From Cristatella mucedo (lineage: Eukaryota; Bryozoa; Phylactolaemata; Cristatellidae): a stretch of 60,000 nt of DNA. The stretch lies in NCBI GenBank assembly GCA_009760855.2, contig WPIO01000043.1, positions 64,001 through 124,000 of the forward strand, written 5' to 3'. Position 1 is the first letter of the stretch. Each line of letters starts with the position of its first letter. The position numbers and the translations under genes are program-made. The notes under the pieces are model-generated. The model was not told the DNA's origin and made no database searches. It saw only the letters and a program-made list of their open reading frames with translations. Of the stretch, positions 10,651 to 21,046 are shown one piece after another.

Positions 10651-12235
10651 CCAGTTTTGAGTTTCACGTTTTCAATTTCTGAATCGGACCTGGTTTGTCC
10701 GTAACTAGTAAGTTGGTTTTGCCATCGTTGAATTTAAAAAATTTGATGCAATCCGTGTGCTGATGTCGCAAAAACACAGCAACGCTGTGTAAAGAATTCG
10801 ACATCATCGAGGGCTAAGAAGAATCAAAGCAAGTGTACACATGAGTGTCATGTGCATAGAAGTGAAAGCTTAGATTGTGCTTAGCAATCACACTGGCAAA
10901 AGAGAGAGTATAACCAGCTTACTGGCCTACCAGCATGTGCGATCAGGCGATTGCAGCTGGTGCAAAACTCAGCAGCTAGGCTTGTCTGTCGTGAGCGTCG
11001 CAGTTGCCACATCACACCACTTCTCGTCGACCTGCACTAGCTACCAGTGAGGCAACGGATTGACTTCAAGGTTTTGTCGCTCACTTTTAGGTCTCTTCAT
11101 TCTATGGCTCCAGCCTATCTTTCAGATATACTACCCCATCAGGCCAAGCATCGTACCACCTGCTTCTCGGAATCCAACAGTCTGGAAATACCTCATACAA
11201 ACCTTAAATCCTTTGGAGACTGTGCATTTAGCTGTATGCTCCCAAAGCCTGGAACTCCCTCCCGACCTGCGTCAGAACATCCCATGACCTGACCACATTT
11301 AAAAGAAACTTAAAAACACACCTATTTAGGACAGCATTTAGTGGGTCCCTTTGATTCGTCCTTGATGTGCTTATGCGTGCTGACACTGTGCATGCTGCCA
11401 CTAACCACATTTGCATGCTGACCCTGTGCATGTCACCCCTAACCATATTATTCATTTCGTTTGTTTTTCAAGCATGATTTTGCTTACTATTCTATTGCAT
11501 ATCCTTTTGCAGCAAATGTAAAGCACCAAGAAAGAGATTAAGTTCTCTGAGGGCGCTTTATCAAGTGCAATATTATTATTATATTATTATTATAGTTAAA
11601 AGAAGACCATCGAGCAAAGAGCCCCGAGGCACCCCATGTTCAATTGGTTCTTTGGATGATCTTTGTGCATTAACATCAATAGTCTGGAGTATCCTAGAAA
11701 AAAAAAAGGACCAGAACGATTTCAGTGCAGGGCCAGCGCTGCCCATGCGAGATCCGATAAGCTGAAGGACGACCTTGAAATGAATAATACCCTATCCTGC
11801 ATAAAGATGAAGGAGGGCAAACAGAAAGACTGTATATAAGTCAGCATTATTGAGACTCTCGTTATACACCCTAAGCAGTGCTGACTCTATGGAGTGATTA
11901 GCTCTAAAACCCAAATGGACCTTGCTAGGTCTGAGGTCTAAATATAAGAGCTCAGTTGGTATGCCACAACTAATTCTATTGCCTTCGACAGGAACAGACA
12001 GGAACAGACAGGAGAAGAGAGACTGGGTGGCAGCTCCATAAGTACTCTTGATCTAGCATTGCTTTCTTAATTAGTGGCCTGACTGCAGCATTTTTAAAGG
12101 TTCAGGTACCTGACCTGAGGATAAGGACATATTTACGATGTGAGTTATGCATGGCAGCAGCAGCTCTAAGCATCTTAACGGTAGGACAGTCGGCATAGGG
12201 TCGAGAAGGCTATTAGTCTTCTTCGAATGTGACAC
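10650..12235 (-). mobile_element. LINE-A copy (minus), interrupted by another LINE
   Basis: On the minus strand the region 12,235 to 11,596 shows the RT N-terminal pattern KKTNSLLDPMPT and LLLPCITHIVNMSLSSGQVP. After the insert it continues (10,911 to about 10,650) with the RT middle part around the antisense TGCTTAGCAATCACACTGGC landmark. The split occurs at AGAGAGTATAA/AGTTAAAAGAAG, which is continuous in the copy at 47,970-47,985. The right-arm counterpart of its 5' part is 48,160-48,835 (+). Confidence 0.82.
10912..11595 (+). mobile_element. LINE-A 3' fragment nested in a LINE-A copy
   Basis: Starts with CCAGCTTACTGGCCTACCAGC (LLAGLP region) and runs through RRS-type sequence, LRSLHSMAPAYLSDILPHQ and the 3' UTR, ending in the stem-loop and ATT repeats at about 11,570-11,595. 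It sits in the opposite orientation within the host LINE, so it arrived later. Confidence 0.87.
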
Positions 12236-12290
12236 AATGCTCACACACACACACACACTCGCACACGCTCACACACACGCACATGCCTGG
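12235..12290 (+). repeat. CA-rich microsatellite (left partner of GT tract)
   Basis: Interrupted CA repeats (TCACACACACACACAC…) about 50 bp long, paired with the much longer GT tract at 46,671-46,760. Confidence 0.9.
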
Positions 12291-12541
12291 TCATTGGGAA
12301 AAGTGTTCGAGCATACTACAACAACGAAGACGTGCTGCAATCACACCTAAAGTCAATTTAAGGAAAAGAGAAAACAAGATGTAAACACGTGACTGACACG
12401 GGCAAAGAATGTGCAGCTTCCATTGCCGATTATATTAAGTATGCTTTGCAGCAAATTCCATGTCTGTAGCTTACTGACCAAAATGTCATAGACTGCTGGC
12501 AGACACCAAGCTGATAAAATCTAGGAGTTATATATATTTAA

Positions 12542-12739
<198 letters not shown>

Positions 12740-13760
12740 AAAGCGACGGCAGCCCAACACATGCCCTCAGCTTGAGTGGTTGGATGGCAGAGCACCCCGA
12801 TTTCGAAGACCAGGCAATCCTAAGGAGCTGCTAATGTCACTCACAGTGATTCAGTAAGGCCCGCAAGATAGCCAGATAACTTTGACGGTGGCAAACATGT
12901 TAATTTAAATCGGATAGGGCCAAGGCCTATCTGTGAGCTACGAGAACACCTAGCGTCATCCAGACTCTAGGACTCGTGCAAAGAGTCTTGCTGTCAATTT
13001 TCAGAGCACCATAGCAGCTTTGCAGCAACAGACTACTTCATCGAGTAAAATGTTAAAAACTCCTAGGTCGTTAACCGTGCCAAATCAACATTAGCCTGTA
13101 CATTTAATAGTGACATATTCCAGACCTTGCTCGTGAATCTCTCATAAATCTTTGAGAGTGACAGACAGCACTAGCAGCTTTGACAATCACGTGGAATTAG
13201 CAATAAGTTTGGCTCTGAGCAGCACACATACAAGCACAGCAGAGCAACTGAGGCTTCACTCCTGACCGAAACTGAACCGCATTAGAGAAAAGTTTCAGCT
13301 GGTCTAGCAGCCTTATTATATAGCAACCGAAGAGCCTCAGTGGCTATTAGTGGGCAATAAAGGACTGCCTGCTGTAGGACACAAGTACACGCTCAGTCAA
13401 CCAAGTGTGAGCACCGCACCTCGAGGCTAAGAAACAGAAACTGCCGTCCCATCTGTGCTAGCCAAAAGGTTTCAAAATGTTACGTGACGCCAGCAGAACC
13501 GGATTCCGGTTGAGCTATTGACGTTCCAACGCATGGACACAGAATAAACAAAGCACAGCAAAGTGGGCCAAGCTTAGATAGGGCCATCCCAGCCACATCG
13601 GTCACTTCATTTGCAATGTCCTATGTAGACCTTGGTAACTCTTTCCGTGAAGAAATTCCTCTCTATGCAATCAGAACCTTACAGCTAATGCAAAGTTCGG
13701 TAATACTAGGTAGTCCCATTGCAAACATGGTGCACCTAATTTTTTGTTTGACTTCTCTCT
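12740..13760. other. Non-coding left-arm sequence, near-identical to right arm in part
   Basis: From about 13,150 it matches 45,950 downward almost base for base. It includes the antisense end of a SINE-like unit (GCAATAAAGGACTGCC near 13,358; partner 45,720-45,800). No open frame is shared with coding character. Confidence 0.55.
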
Positions 13761-13769
13761 GACCTTCAC

Positions 13770-14400
13770 CAGCTTCCCATCAAGCAAAGCATTAACTTTG
13801 AGGTCCTGTCGCTCAGCTGCAAGTCTCTACATTCTCTTGCTACAGCTTACCTATTTGACATGATTAATCTTAGGGCTCCTTTTGCCTCATTCGTCCCTCT
13901 GACCACTGCCCCTAGTCAAACTCCATCCCTTAGAAAAATGGCACTTTAACACCGATACATTTAAAGCATAAACCTCCACACAGTGTGATACCACGAAGCC
14001 CAGCACTCAGCATTTAAAACAAAGTTAACAGCAGCCAATTCGGAAACCCTGTTAATAAATAGCAGGAAAAGACCCTTGCGGGCCGTTGCCACTGCTTGCA
14101 ATAGGAGCATTGATGGCCATCACCACGGCTTGCCTCAGGTAATCAAGTATGGTACACAGCAGAAACCCTGATCTGGGTCACAGAGTGCACACACCTTTCC
14201 TACTGAATTATGACAACAATAAAAACCTACTAGCTCCTCACAGCACTTGTGCTGTCTATCGGAATTATCCTTTGTGAATGCTGTACACTGCCACTATGCA
14301 GACTAGTATTTATAGATATTATAGCGTGCTTTATATCCAAACAATGTGAAGTGCCTAGAAAGAGATTTAGTTCTCTCAAAGCTCTATCAAAACTTTTTAA
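13770..14400 (+). mobile_element. LINE RT C-terminal and 3' fragment (shared)
   Basis: Reads LHQLPIKQSINFEVLSL and SLHSLATAYL, the LINE-A RT C-terminal landmark (HWLPVKQRIDFKVLSLTF), and ends with a stem-loop tail (AAGTGCCTAGAAAGAGATTTAGTTCTC). The right counterpart is 44,730-45,360 (-). Confidence 0.75.
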
Positions 14401-14404
14401 GTAA

Positions 14405-14500
14405 TATAATAATAATAATAATGCACTTGATAAAGCACCCTCAGAGAACTTAATCTCTTTCCAGGCGCTTTACAATTGCTGCAAAGTGAAAGCAAGTTTA
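14405..14500 (-). mobile_element. LINE-A tail, private to left arm
   Basis: About 90 bp: AATAATAATAATGCACTTGATAAAGC, the antisense stem-loop, then GCTGCAAAGTGAAAGC. The right arm at 44,700-44,725 lacks it. It abuts the tail of the preceding LINE tail to tail. Confidence 0.75.
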
Positions 14501-14732
14501 TTATCATTATATTTATTATCATCACTATCATAGACAAGATGAGCACCTAAATCATTAGTGCAGCACAACTAACGGTCGCAGGTTTTTGGAGGTGGCTGGC
14601 TATTTCGCCAGTGCTCCGAACACCACACAGCAATAAGGCGGCATCCTGATCGGTCTTCGAAGAAAAAACCTGAGACGACAACTAAAGCGGCAATTCGGCA
14701 GAGTTCAAGTTCTACAAAATTGCAATGCTTAC

Positions 14733-14837
14733 CTTGCTACACATGGGCAGCCACAGAGATCCTTCCTTTGAGTCGTGAAACTGGAGTCCAAGGAAACAGT
14801 GCTCGCGTACTCCCAGCTTGCGAGCAGACCAAGTCAA
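14733..14837 (-). pseudogene. FERM pseudogene exon 2, 5' part deleted
   Basis: The exon keeps its GTAAGC donor side but lacks the acceptor and the codons for [10 protein letters not shown]. On the right arm the missing 45 bp lie between two TTGACT copies (44,330-44,335 and 44,375-44,380); only one TTGACT remains here, as in slipped-strand deletion. A further 1-bp insertion follows, and the diagnostic WFFG reads CFLG. Confidence 0.85.
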
Positions 14838-15107
14838 GATAATCTAGCAGCACCTGTAAGGACACGAGCAATCCGTACGTCAACCTTACAGCCTTTTTCC
14901 ACATGCAGCAATGCACGAAATACCCAAAGTAAAAAAAAACTTGAAATACTCAAATCAGAGCCTGCACAGCTGCTACCGTCTGGAGCAGCCACATTCATAC
15001 TCGAAACACTCTAACTATATTGCAAAAAATCAGCAAACAAGTTCCAGAATCAAAGAAATAGCAGTGGCAGAGAACAATGCTAGCATCGAAACCACAGCAC
15101 ATCTTAC

Positions 15108-15188
15108 AGGAACGCTGACGTTTAGTTCTGTGTCCATAGTGTGGATAGTCACATTGAAGTTCGCCCACTTATCGGTTTTAATTGCCAT
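15108..15188 (-). pseudogene. FERM pseudogene exon 1
   Basis: An open 27-codon exon beginning MAIKTDKWANFN and keeping TIHTMDTELNVSVP, followed by a GTAAG donor (CTTAC at 15,103-15,107 on the + strand). It differs from the right copy at four residues (T3I, R8W, T12N, A20T). The start codon is kept, so the lesions are all downstream. Confidence 0.83.
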
Positions 15189-15689
15189 CGTTCTGTTTTG
15201 TGGGTAATGCAATCGCAGAAAGTTGGAAAGCTGGAGAAGAACACTAACTCCATACACAGCCGGCGGGATCACGGCAAAAAGCCGCCGAGGAAGGTCAAGT
15301 GAAAAAATGGCTGACCCGGAAGCAACCGGATGTCAGCAACAAGAACCTTTCGGCGTTTCCCGCAGACTTGGCGAATACCAGTGTGCTATAGCGATTCCAG
15401 CTTCGTATATTTTTTCCACGGCACAAAAGTTCACAGCCACGTCAGTTCGATCAAGCACATTCAACAAACGGCAGGGCATTTCGATAGACAGAAGTATCGA
15501 CATATGTGTAAGATTTCCTGCTGAGCTGCCCTGCAAAGCATTAACGCTGCAGCACCAAGAAGCCTGCAGTCTTTCGCTCTGATGGAATTTGTGGGCTGGA
15601 GACGAGGCAAGAGCTATCCTTTGTGATTGTTGATATAATTGACAGCATACATTTTTGCCATATGAGTTCTTGCTAACAGTGCATCCGGT

Positions 15690-15985
15690 CTCCTGTACTT
15701 ATAACTAAATTGCCACGCCCACTGTAATAAGACCGATTCGACGAAGGGCAGCACCTTAACCTTAATACAAAAATTAAATATAATTCATTGTATAGCATCT
15801 TAAGACGACTTAATCTCTTTTCAGGCGCATCACATGCCACGGGGCTTGACCCCACGACCTCTGCCAGACGTCTTTCGAGGGGGGGGTAGCACCCTAACCG
15901 CTGGACCAAACCTGCCAGAAGCAGACAACCACAGTAAGGCAAAAGCCTATTGAAAGGAGACCCGTAACCTCCTCCAACCTACTTG
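15690..15985 (-). mobile_element. tRNA-related SINE at inner edge of left arm
   Basis: On the minus strand it reads TTTGGTCCAGCGGTTAGGGT (A-box-like) and GGTCAAGCCCC (B-box-like), then a 3' end GATGCGCCTGAAAAGAGATTA that resembles the LINE-A stem-loop. The right copy is 43,165-43,450 (+), and another is at 29,831. Confidence 0.75.
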
Positions 15986-15999
15986 GGTCAACGATTATC

Positions 16000-16620
16000 A
16001 GTAGTGAGTTTAAGTTTCTAATCGCGATTATTGGTCTGCTGCAGATAAATACGCATTGGTAAACTTGGCTGACCATGTGGTCCGAAAGCCATAGTGACCA
16101 AGTTATTAATAGTATGCCGGAATATATCAAAGTAATTTACTCGCTAGCTGAGGACATACCAAGGAGAGAAAATGTCGGTAACAACGAGGCTGCCCTTACT
16201 AGGGCTTCGAGCCAGATTATCTGCAGGTATGACATCAACGCCATTGCTGCCTTGCCAATTTCTGGCTCGGTCACATAGCCGCCTCAGATGAGGTGATGAC
16301 TGAGCTACCCACTAAGCAGCCCGGCCACTGCCTTAAACGAGCCGGTTAGTCGCCCTTCAACCTGACTATCGGGTCGGCACGACGGCTCGCTCTACGGCCA
16401 CCGCCGCCACCGTTTTCGCACATTTGCTCGTTCGACGGCCGCCAGCGCAGCCTCGGCCACTGCCTCTCACAGGCAGGGTGGTAGCAGTGGTATAGAAACA
16501 ATAAACTACATTCTACGGTCGATGCCATCAGGTGACTTGTTGCTGACTCGCTAACAGACTGACAGCAGCTGATGCCCATAGCTAGACTCACCGACGGGCT
16601 GACCGCTTCTGCGATTCCAT
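16000..16620. other. Unassigned spacer sequence
   Basis: No partner in the right arm. GC-rich around 16,320-16,480. No homology to a gene or repeat family in this window was recognised. Confidence 0.5.
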
Positions 16621-16624
16621 GACA

Positions 16625-16815
16625 CGATTGCTTGCTGACCCTGTGCATGTCTCCCCTAACCATTTTATTCATTTTGTTTGCTTATCAAGCATGATATTAA
16701 TCACCCTTTATTAGTATTTCCCTTTGCAGCAAATGTAAAGCGCCTAGAGAGAGATTGAGTTCTCTGAGTGCGCTTTATCAAGTGCATTATTATTATTATC
16801 ATTATTATCATTGTT
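16625..16815 (+). mobile_element. LINE-A 3' tail fragment
   Basis: GACCCTGTGCATGTCTCCCC, then TTTGCAGCAAATGTAAAGCG, the stem-loop, and ATTATTATTATTATC. Confidence 0.88.
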
Positions 16816-17239
16816 CAGGCTCAAGCCTTGTATAGTAGTCATGATTCAGCCAAAAATAAATTAATAATTCAGTCATAAAGTAGCCATAAATACCTAGCAG
16901 ATCATTTCGCAACAAAACTACCAAACGTAATGGCACTCATACACCTTAGCTTTTCATGGCCATGTCATGGGGGTCTGAACTCAAAGCAAACCCTATATTA
17001 GGCTCGTATGTCCACAGACGATTGATTGCTCTTGGAATGCCTATGACAGCGTCTATCGAGCTTGCAGGCATAGTAATGTCATTTTGGTTGCTGAGTAGAG
17101 CAGATGGTTGGAGCCAGTGCAAACGAGCCGTAACCAAGACAAAGGCTTTATTGTATAGCCGCCATCTGCCAATAGCAGTAGTCAAGAGTTGCATGCACTC
17201 CTATGCGTGAAATCTTGATTTTATTATCAACCTTGGGTA
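16816..17239. other. Unassigned spacer sequence
   Basis: Frames of about 80 codons exist on both strands but carry no recognised motif. No match elsewhere in the window was seen. Confidence 0.45.
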
Positions 17240-17755
17240 GCTGCAGTTGACCACTACTCGAGGTAGTCTGTATTAGCTTGTACAGCCTTTCACGCCACGC
17301 ATTTGTCGTACGTAAAGCAGATGTATTGCAAGAACAGGCAGAGAAGTAACTAGATAACCGGAATACTCAGTAACATCAACACAGGATCCATCGATTCCTC
17401 AATGTAAATTTATCGAAATATAAATGGAAGCGTCACCCAGCTGCATTCAGTCTATATGTAATGGACCGTTATAGATTTCCGTATTTTCTCAGGCCGTTGC
17501 CATCGATGACCGTGCGTGGCCCTCGCGTGTACGTTCAAGATTGGTTGATACGATGCGGTTGCCCTTTTAACACAGAACACTTTGACGCAAGAAATATTTT
17601 ATCTTCTCCCACCAGCTTTGTTTGTAATTGTAACAGAAATCACAGAAAGTTGTATGGTCTTCGGCTATTGCCGCCGATTGCGGCGGATTGCCAAAGGTTC
17701 AACGCATAAAAAAACAGCATATCATCCTACGGTAAACACTATGTGGTAGGATAAA
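17240..17755. repeat. Degenerate ~170-bp tandem array, left part
   Basis: Contains GGCCGTTGCCATCGATGACCG near 17,495 and TTGCCGCCGATTGCGGCGG near 17,669, about 174 bp apart. These match the recurring core (CCATTGCCGTCGATTGC) of the array that continues at 25,627, so the gypsy element appears to have inserted inside one array. Confidence 0.6.
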
Positions 17756-18575
17756 TGCACTGGGGCAGCTCTCAGGCTAGCCGCGATATTAACCCTTGCC
17801 TTAGTGGAGTGCTCAAGGGTACCTAGAGCAACCCGTAATGGGTGGACTAGCCAAGAAGAATTGGGTAGAGTAGACTGACACGTTAGTTACCGTGAGCGGA
17901 GCGAGGCGTCAGTTTGACAGCGAGATCCGCTCAGGTTAGAATGAAGTTTGGTTTGACAAAGCGCGGTCAGGATGTGGACCGACTACTGTATTCCGCTAGA
18001 CAAAGAGCGAAAGGATGGCAAGCTGGCGGAGGAGCCATTTTCTAAATTACAGACAGACGCGAATAGGCCGAGGACGGACACCGAGAGCTAGGGTCCGTCA
18101 CAATTGCAGCTACGCTCAAGGTGAAGAGGGCGAAGAGAGAGAGAGTATAAACGACACGACGGACACAGCTCAGGGCTACAGCTTCGGTAGGCGATCAGAG
18201 ACTACGCCTCGAGAGCACTAGATTCGAACCTACGGCGACGAACAGCTAAGTGCAACTTAAACTGCGTGGTTGTGTTCTGCCGGCTTCTCAGTTAGCTGCT
18301 CATATCTTGAGGTGCTGTAGCGGTCCACCTTCGGGGACGGGACCACTGCTTGCGACGCAGGTGTGTGGTGGCTTATTGTAGTCGGGCTTCCGGAGTTCTC
18401 ACGTAGTTAACTCCGTCGGTCCGGTTCGCGCCGCGTAAAGTGCTTGCACCGGCGCGTAACCACTACTAACAGGCCCACAATACACTGTTGCTTTCGGCAC
18501 CCAGTTGCGGCCGCCCGTGTTTTAACCAAGCTGCAGCGCTGCACTACACCGTCCACGAGCTTCGGCGCGGTTACA
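17756..18575 (+). repeat. Gypsy 5' LTR
   Basis: About 820 bp, beginning TGCACTGGGG and ending GGTTACA, closely matching 24,792-25,626. It lacks an 18-bp stretch near its 3' end that the 3' LTR has. TATAAACGACACGACGG near 18,146 could be the TATA region, as the same bases occur in the other LTR. Confidence 0.92.
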
Positions 18576-18577
18576 TC

Positions 18578-18595
18578 TGGTGACCCTGACACTCC
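18578..18595 (+). other. Primer binding site of gypsy element
   Basis: TGGTGACCCTGACACTCC lies two bases after the 5' LTR end, where the minus-strand primer site of LTR elements is expected, and starts with the usual TGG complementary to a tRNA 3' CCA. The priming tRNA was not identified. Confidence 0.7.
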
Positions 18596-18724
18596 AGCCG
18601 GGTCGGTAGCCTTACCGCCGACCTGCACCCCGGCAGCAGCACCACGCCCACGGTACTTCATTCGCCGCCACAACATGCGGTCGGGCTGACACCGCGTCCG
18701 AAGGGGTCCGCTCCGCCCACCGCT

Positions 18725-19912
18725 TTGCAACCAGCTGCAGGTTTCGCCCCATACGCTACGGCCTACCAGGCAGGATTTGCTCCGCCGAACCCCTCGCCCG
18801 CTGCGGCGGCTATCTTTCCTTCACTCCGCTCGGAGCCTTTTTCCGCTAACCCTGTTTCTGGTGGCGCGGTAATCCATACGCGGCCGGGCCAAGCGGAAAT
18901 TGTACAGGCACGCACGGGCACTGCCCCTACCTTCACGCCAGCGGCTGCCGCAGGCGGAGGCCCGATCCGACTGTGGCTTTCAAGCCCGCCGAGCTGGCTC
19001 CGCGCACGGCTGAGCCGGCATTGCCAAGCCAACTCTTCGTTATACCTGCGCCCTCAGTGGCGTTTGACGGGAGCCTAGAGGACCTATCGCTGAAACTTGC
19101 GCCATTCCGATGGGGGGACCTGACGGACTCCTCACCACGGTGGATCAGCGATTATCAGGCGTTTTCCAGGTCCTGCGGATGATCTCCGGACCTCCCGCTA
19201 CGGCGCTTGGGCGCATACTTTCGCGGCCGAGCGCTTGACGTATATCGCTCGGTCTATGAACGGCTCTGAGATGAGCCAGGCCAACGACGTACATTCGAGG
19301 AAATTAAAGTTGAACCGGTGCGGACGTTCATCTCTGGCGTGTGTCGCGACGCTGCTCGCGGGGCACTACACGGTTGTCGCCAGGGTGCTGCACAAAGTGT
19401 TTACGACTTCAATAGGCACCTTTATATACTGCCGCCGTCGCTTACCCTACTACTCCGTAGGCGGACCGTGACGCTACGGTCCTCTCTTTGTTCGTTGGGG
19501 CCTTCATCTCGAGATTAGCGGTGCCGTCTTTGCCAAAGACTGTACCTGCCTAGACGAGGCCCTAGCTTTCGCTGAAAGATGCGAAGCCATCCCTCGCTTC
19601 TTTAGTCTTGGGGCTGCTTCCGCCGCGAACGCTGCCGACCAAGGCCATCCATACCCATCCGGAAGGGATAGGGCCCCTGTTTCGCGCGATATAGAGAGTA
19701 AGGTGGATGCATTGGCCGGGCAAATGACCCAGGTGTGTGACCTGCTTGCCGAGGGAAAGAGGGAAAAATTTGACCCCACCCGTAGACAATCGTACGAGCC
19801 CCGCCCGGCACAGCGTAAGCCCTTTAATTCTTCATCCCGCTTCCATACCGAGGAAGGCCACCCCCTCTGAGGATTTGCTCCAAATCAGGCCACACCGCTG
19901 GTAACTGCCCAC
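18725..19912 (+). pseudogene. Gypsy gag-like region
   Basis: Broken frames cover this stretch. The first (18,725-19,078) is rich in Ala, Pro and Gly. The next holds FDGSLEDLSLKLAPF and W-containing segments as in gag capsids. Near 19,872-19,912 a partial zinc knuckle (C-x4-H-x4-C, around CSKSGHTAGNC) can be read with its first cysteine missing. Several frameshifts separate these parts, so no working protein is expected. Confidence 0.6.
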
Positions 19913-20094
19913 AGGCCGACCTGACCATCGGGCGTAGGCCATTCGCACTCAACAGTTGGCGATCCGACGACCGGGTGCAGGTTGCCATGGGTCATGGGGG
20001 TGGCTGGGCGGACGCAAGACGTGGCCGGCCGTTCCTTTACGAGTCGGCTGATCGAAGCCATATTGAGCCAGTACGCTACAATCCAGGTGGCTCC

Positions 20095-20193
20095 CTTCCA
20101 CATCTTTCGGCCTGGCAACCTAATGGGCCCGTTCTTACTCTCGTTCTTTCTTTCGTTCTTTCTTTTTTTCTTTCTTTCTTCCACATCTTTCGG
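20095..20193 (+). repeat. TTTC-rich tract bounded by a 16-bp direct repeat
   Basis: CTTCCACATCTTTCGG occurs at 20,095-20,110 and 20,178-20,193, with a TTTC/TTCG-rich run between them. It lies between the gag and protease regions and looks like a tandem duplication followed by microsatellite growth, private to this element as far as the window shows. Confidence 0.7.
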
Positions 20194-20370
20194 TTCTCTG
20201 GGTGCAAGTGGGTACGAGAACTATGCTTCGTCTGGGTGGATACCTTCGTCCTCGACCGGCATTCAGACCCACCCATGGCTGGCCAGGCATCGGAGAGCGG
20301 TATAGGTCGCGATGGCTGTGGTTTCTGGGATGCTCGGTCGGCACCGTCACAGCAGGAGTGACTAGCACGG

Positions 20371-20718
20371 GTGCCGATGCGGCATGAAGCCACGGATGCC
20401 GGGTCCTCCACCCTACACACCATCGAGCTGGTGAAGGTGAATGGCTTGATGGTCACTGGACAATGGAACACCGGTGCGAATATTTCCTTGATATCAGCCT
20501 CCCTCGCCCAACGGCTTGGTATCCCCCTATCGATGGTGTTTGCTCGGGCGTCCAGTATAACGGGTTCTTCCCTGCCTACAATCAAGGCCGTGACAGCGAG
20601 CGTGCAAGTGGGAAGCATCCCCCTAGCACCAATTCTATGTCACCACCGAGTCTCAGCAACCGCTACTGCTGGGTACCGAATTTCTTGCTACCCTACCGCC
20701 TGTTATGTACGACTTTAG
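20371..20718 (+). pseudogene. Gypsy aspartic protease region
   Basis: The frame contains VNGLMVTGQWNTGANISLIS followed by LAQRLGIPLS, the pattern of a retropepsin active-site loop. The usual catalytic triad D-T/S-G is N-T-G here, which would abolish activity. Later parts are shifted in frame. Confidence 0.75.
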
Positions 20719-21046
20719 GCACGGAGCCGTGCAGGTGGGTGACCACCGGCTACCGCTGGTAGGTCCCTCTGAGGCTGTACCTCCTCCGTGCCAGGTGTGC
20801 CTTGCGACAGACATCACGGTTGCCCCACGCTGCCAACGCTTGCTGCAGCGCGTAATGGAGGGACCTCCTACACTAGGTCTTCTCCTTTTCGAGGCGATTG
20901 CTGACCGACTTAATTGTAAGGGGCTCACAGCAGCTCGGGCCGTAGTGGCTCCGGTGGGCGGACTTCTGCCACTTACAATCTCGAATACGTCAACAACGCG
21001 TTTGGTTTTTCTGATAAAAGGGACCTAGCTCGGCTTCGCTGAACCA

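Noticed and set aside
18725-19078. Ala/Pro-rich frame as a host protein
   Set aside because: Lies right after the 5' LTR and primer site, where gag is expected.
20076-20618. 180-codon minus-strand frame within the gypsy element
   Set aside because: Runs through the TTTC tract and antisense to the protease; no motif.
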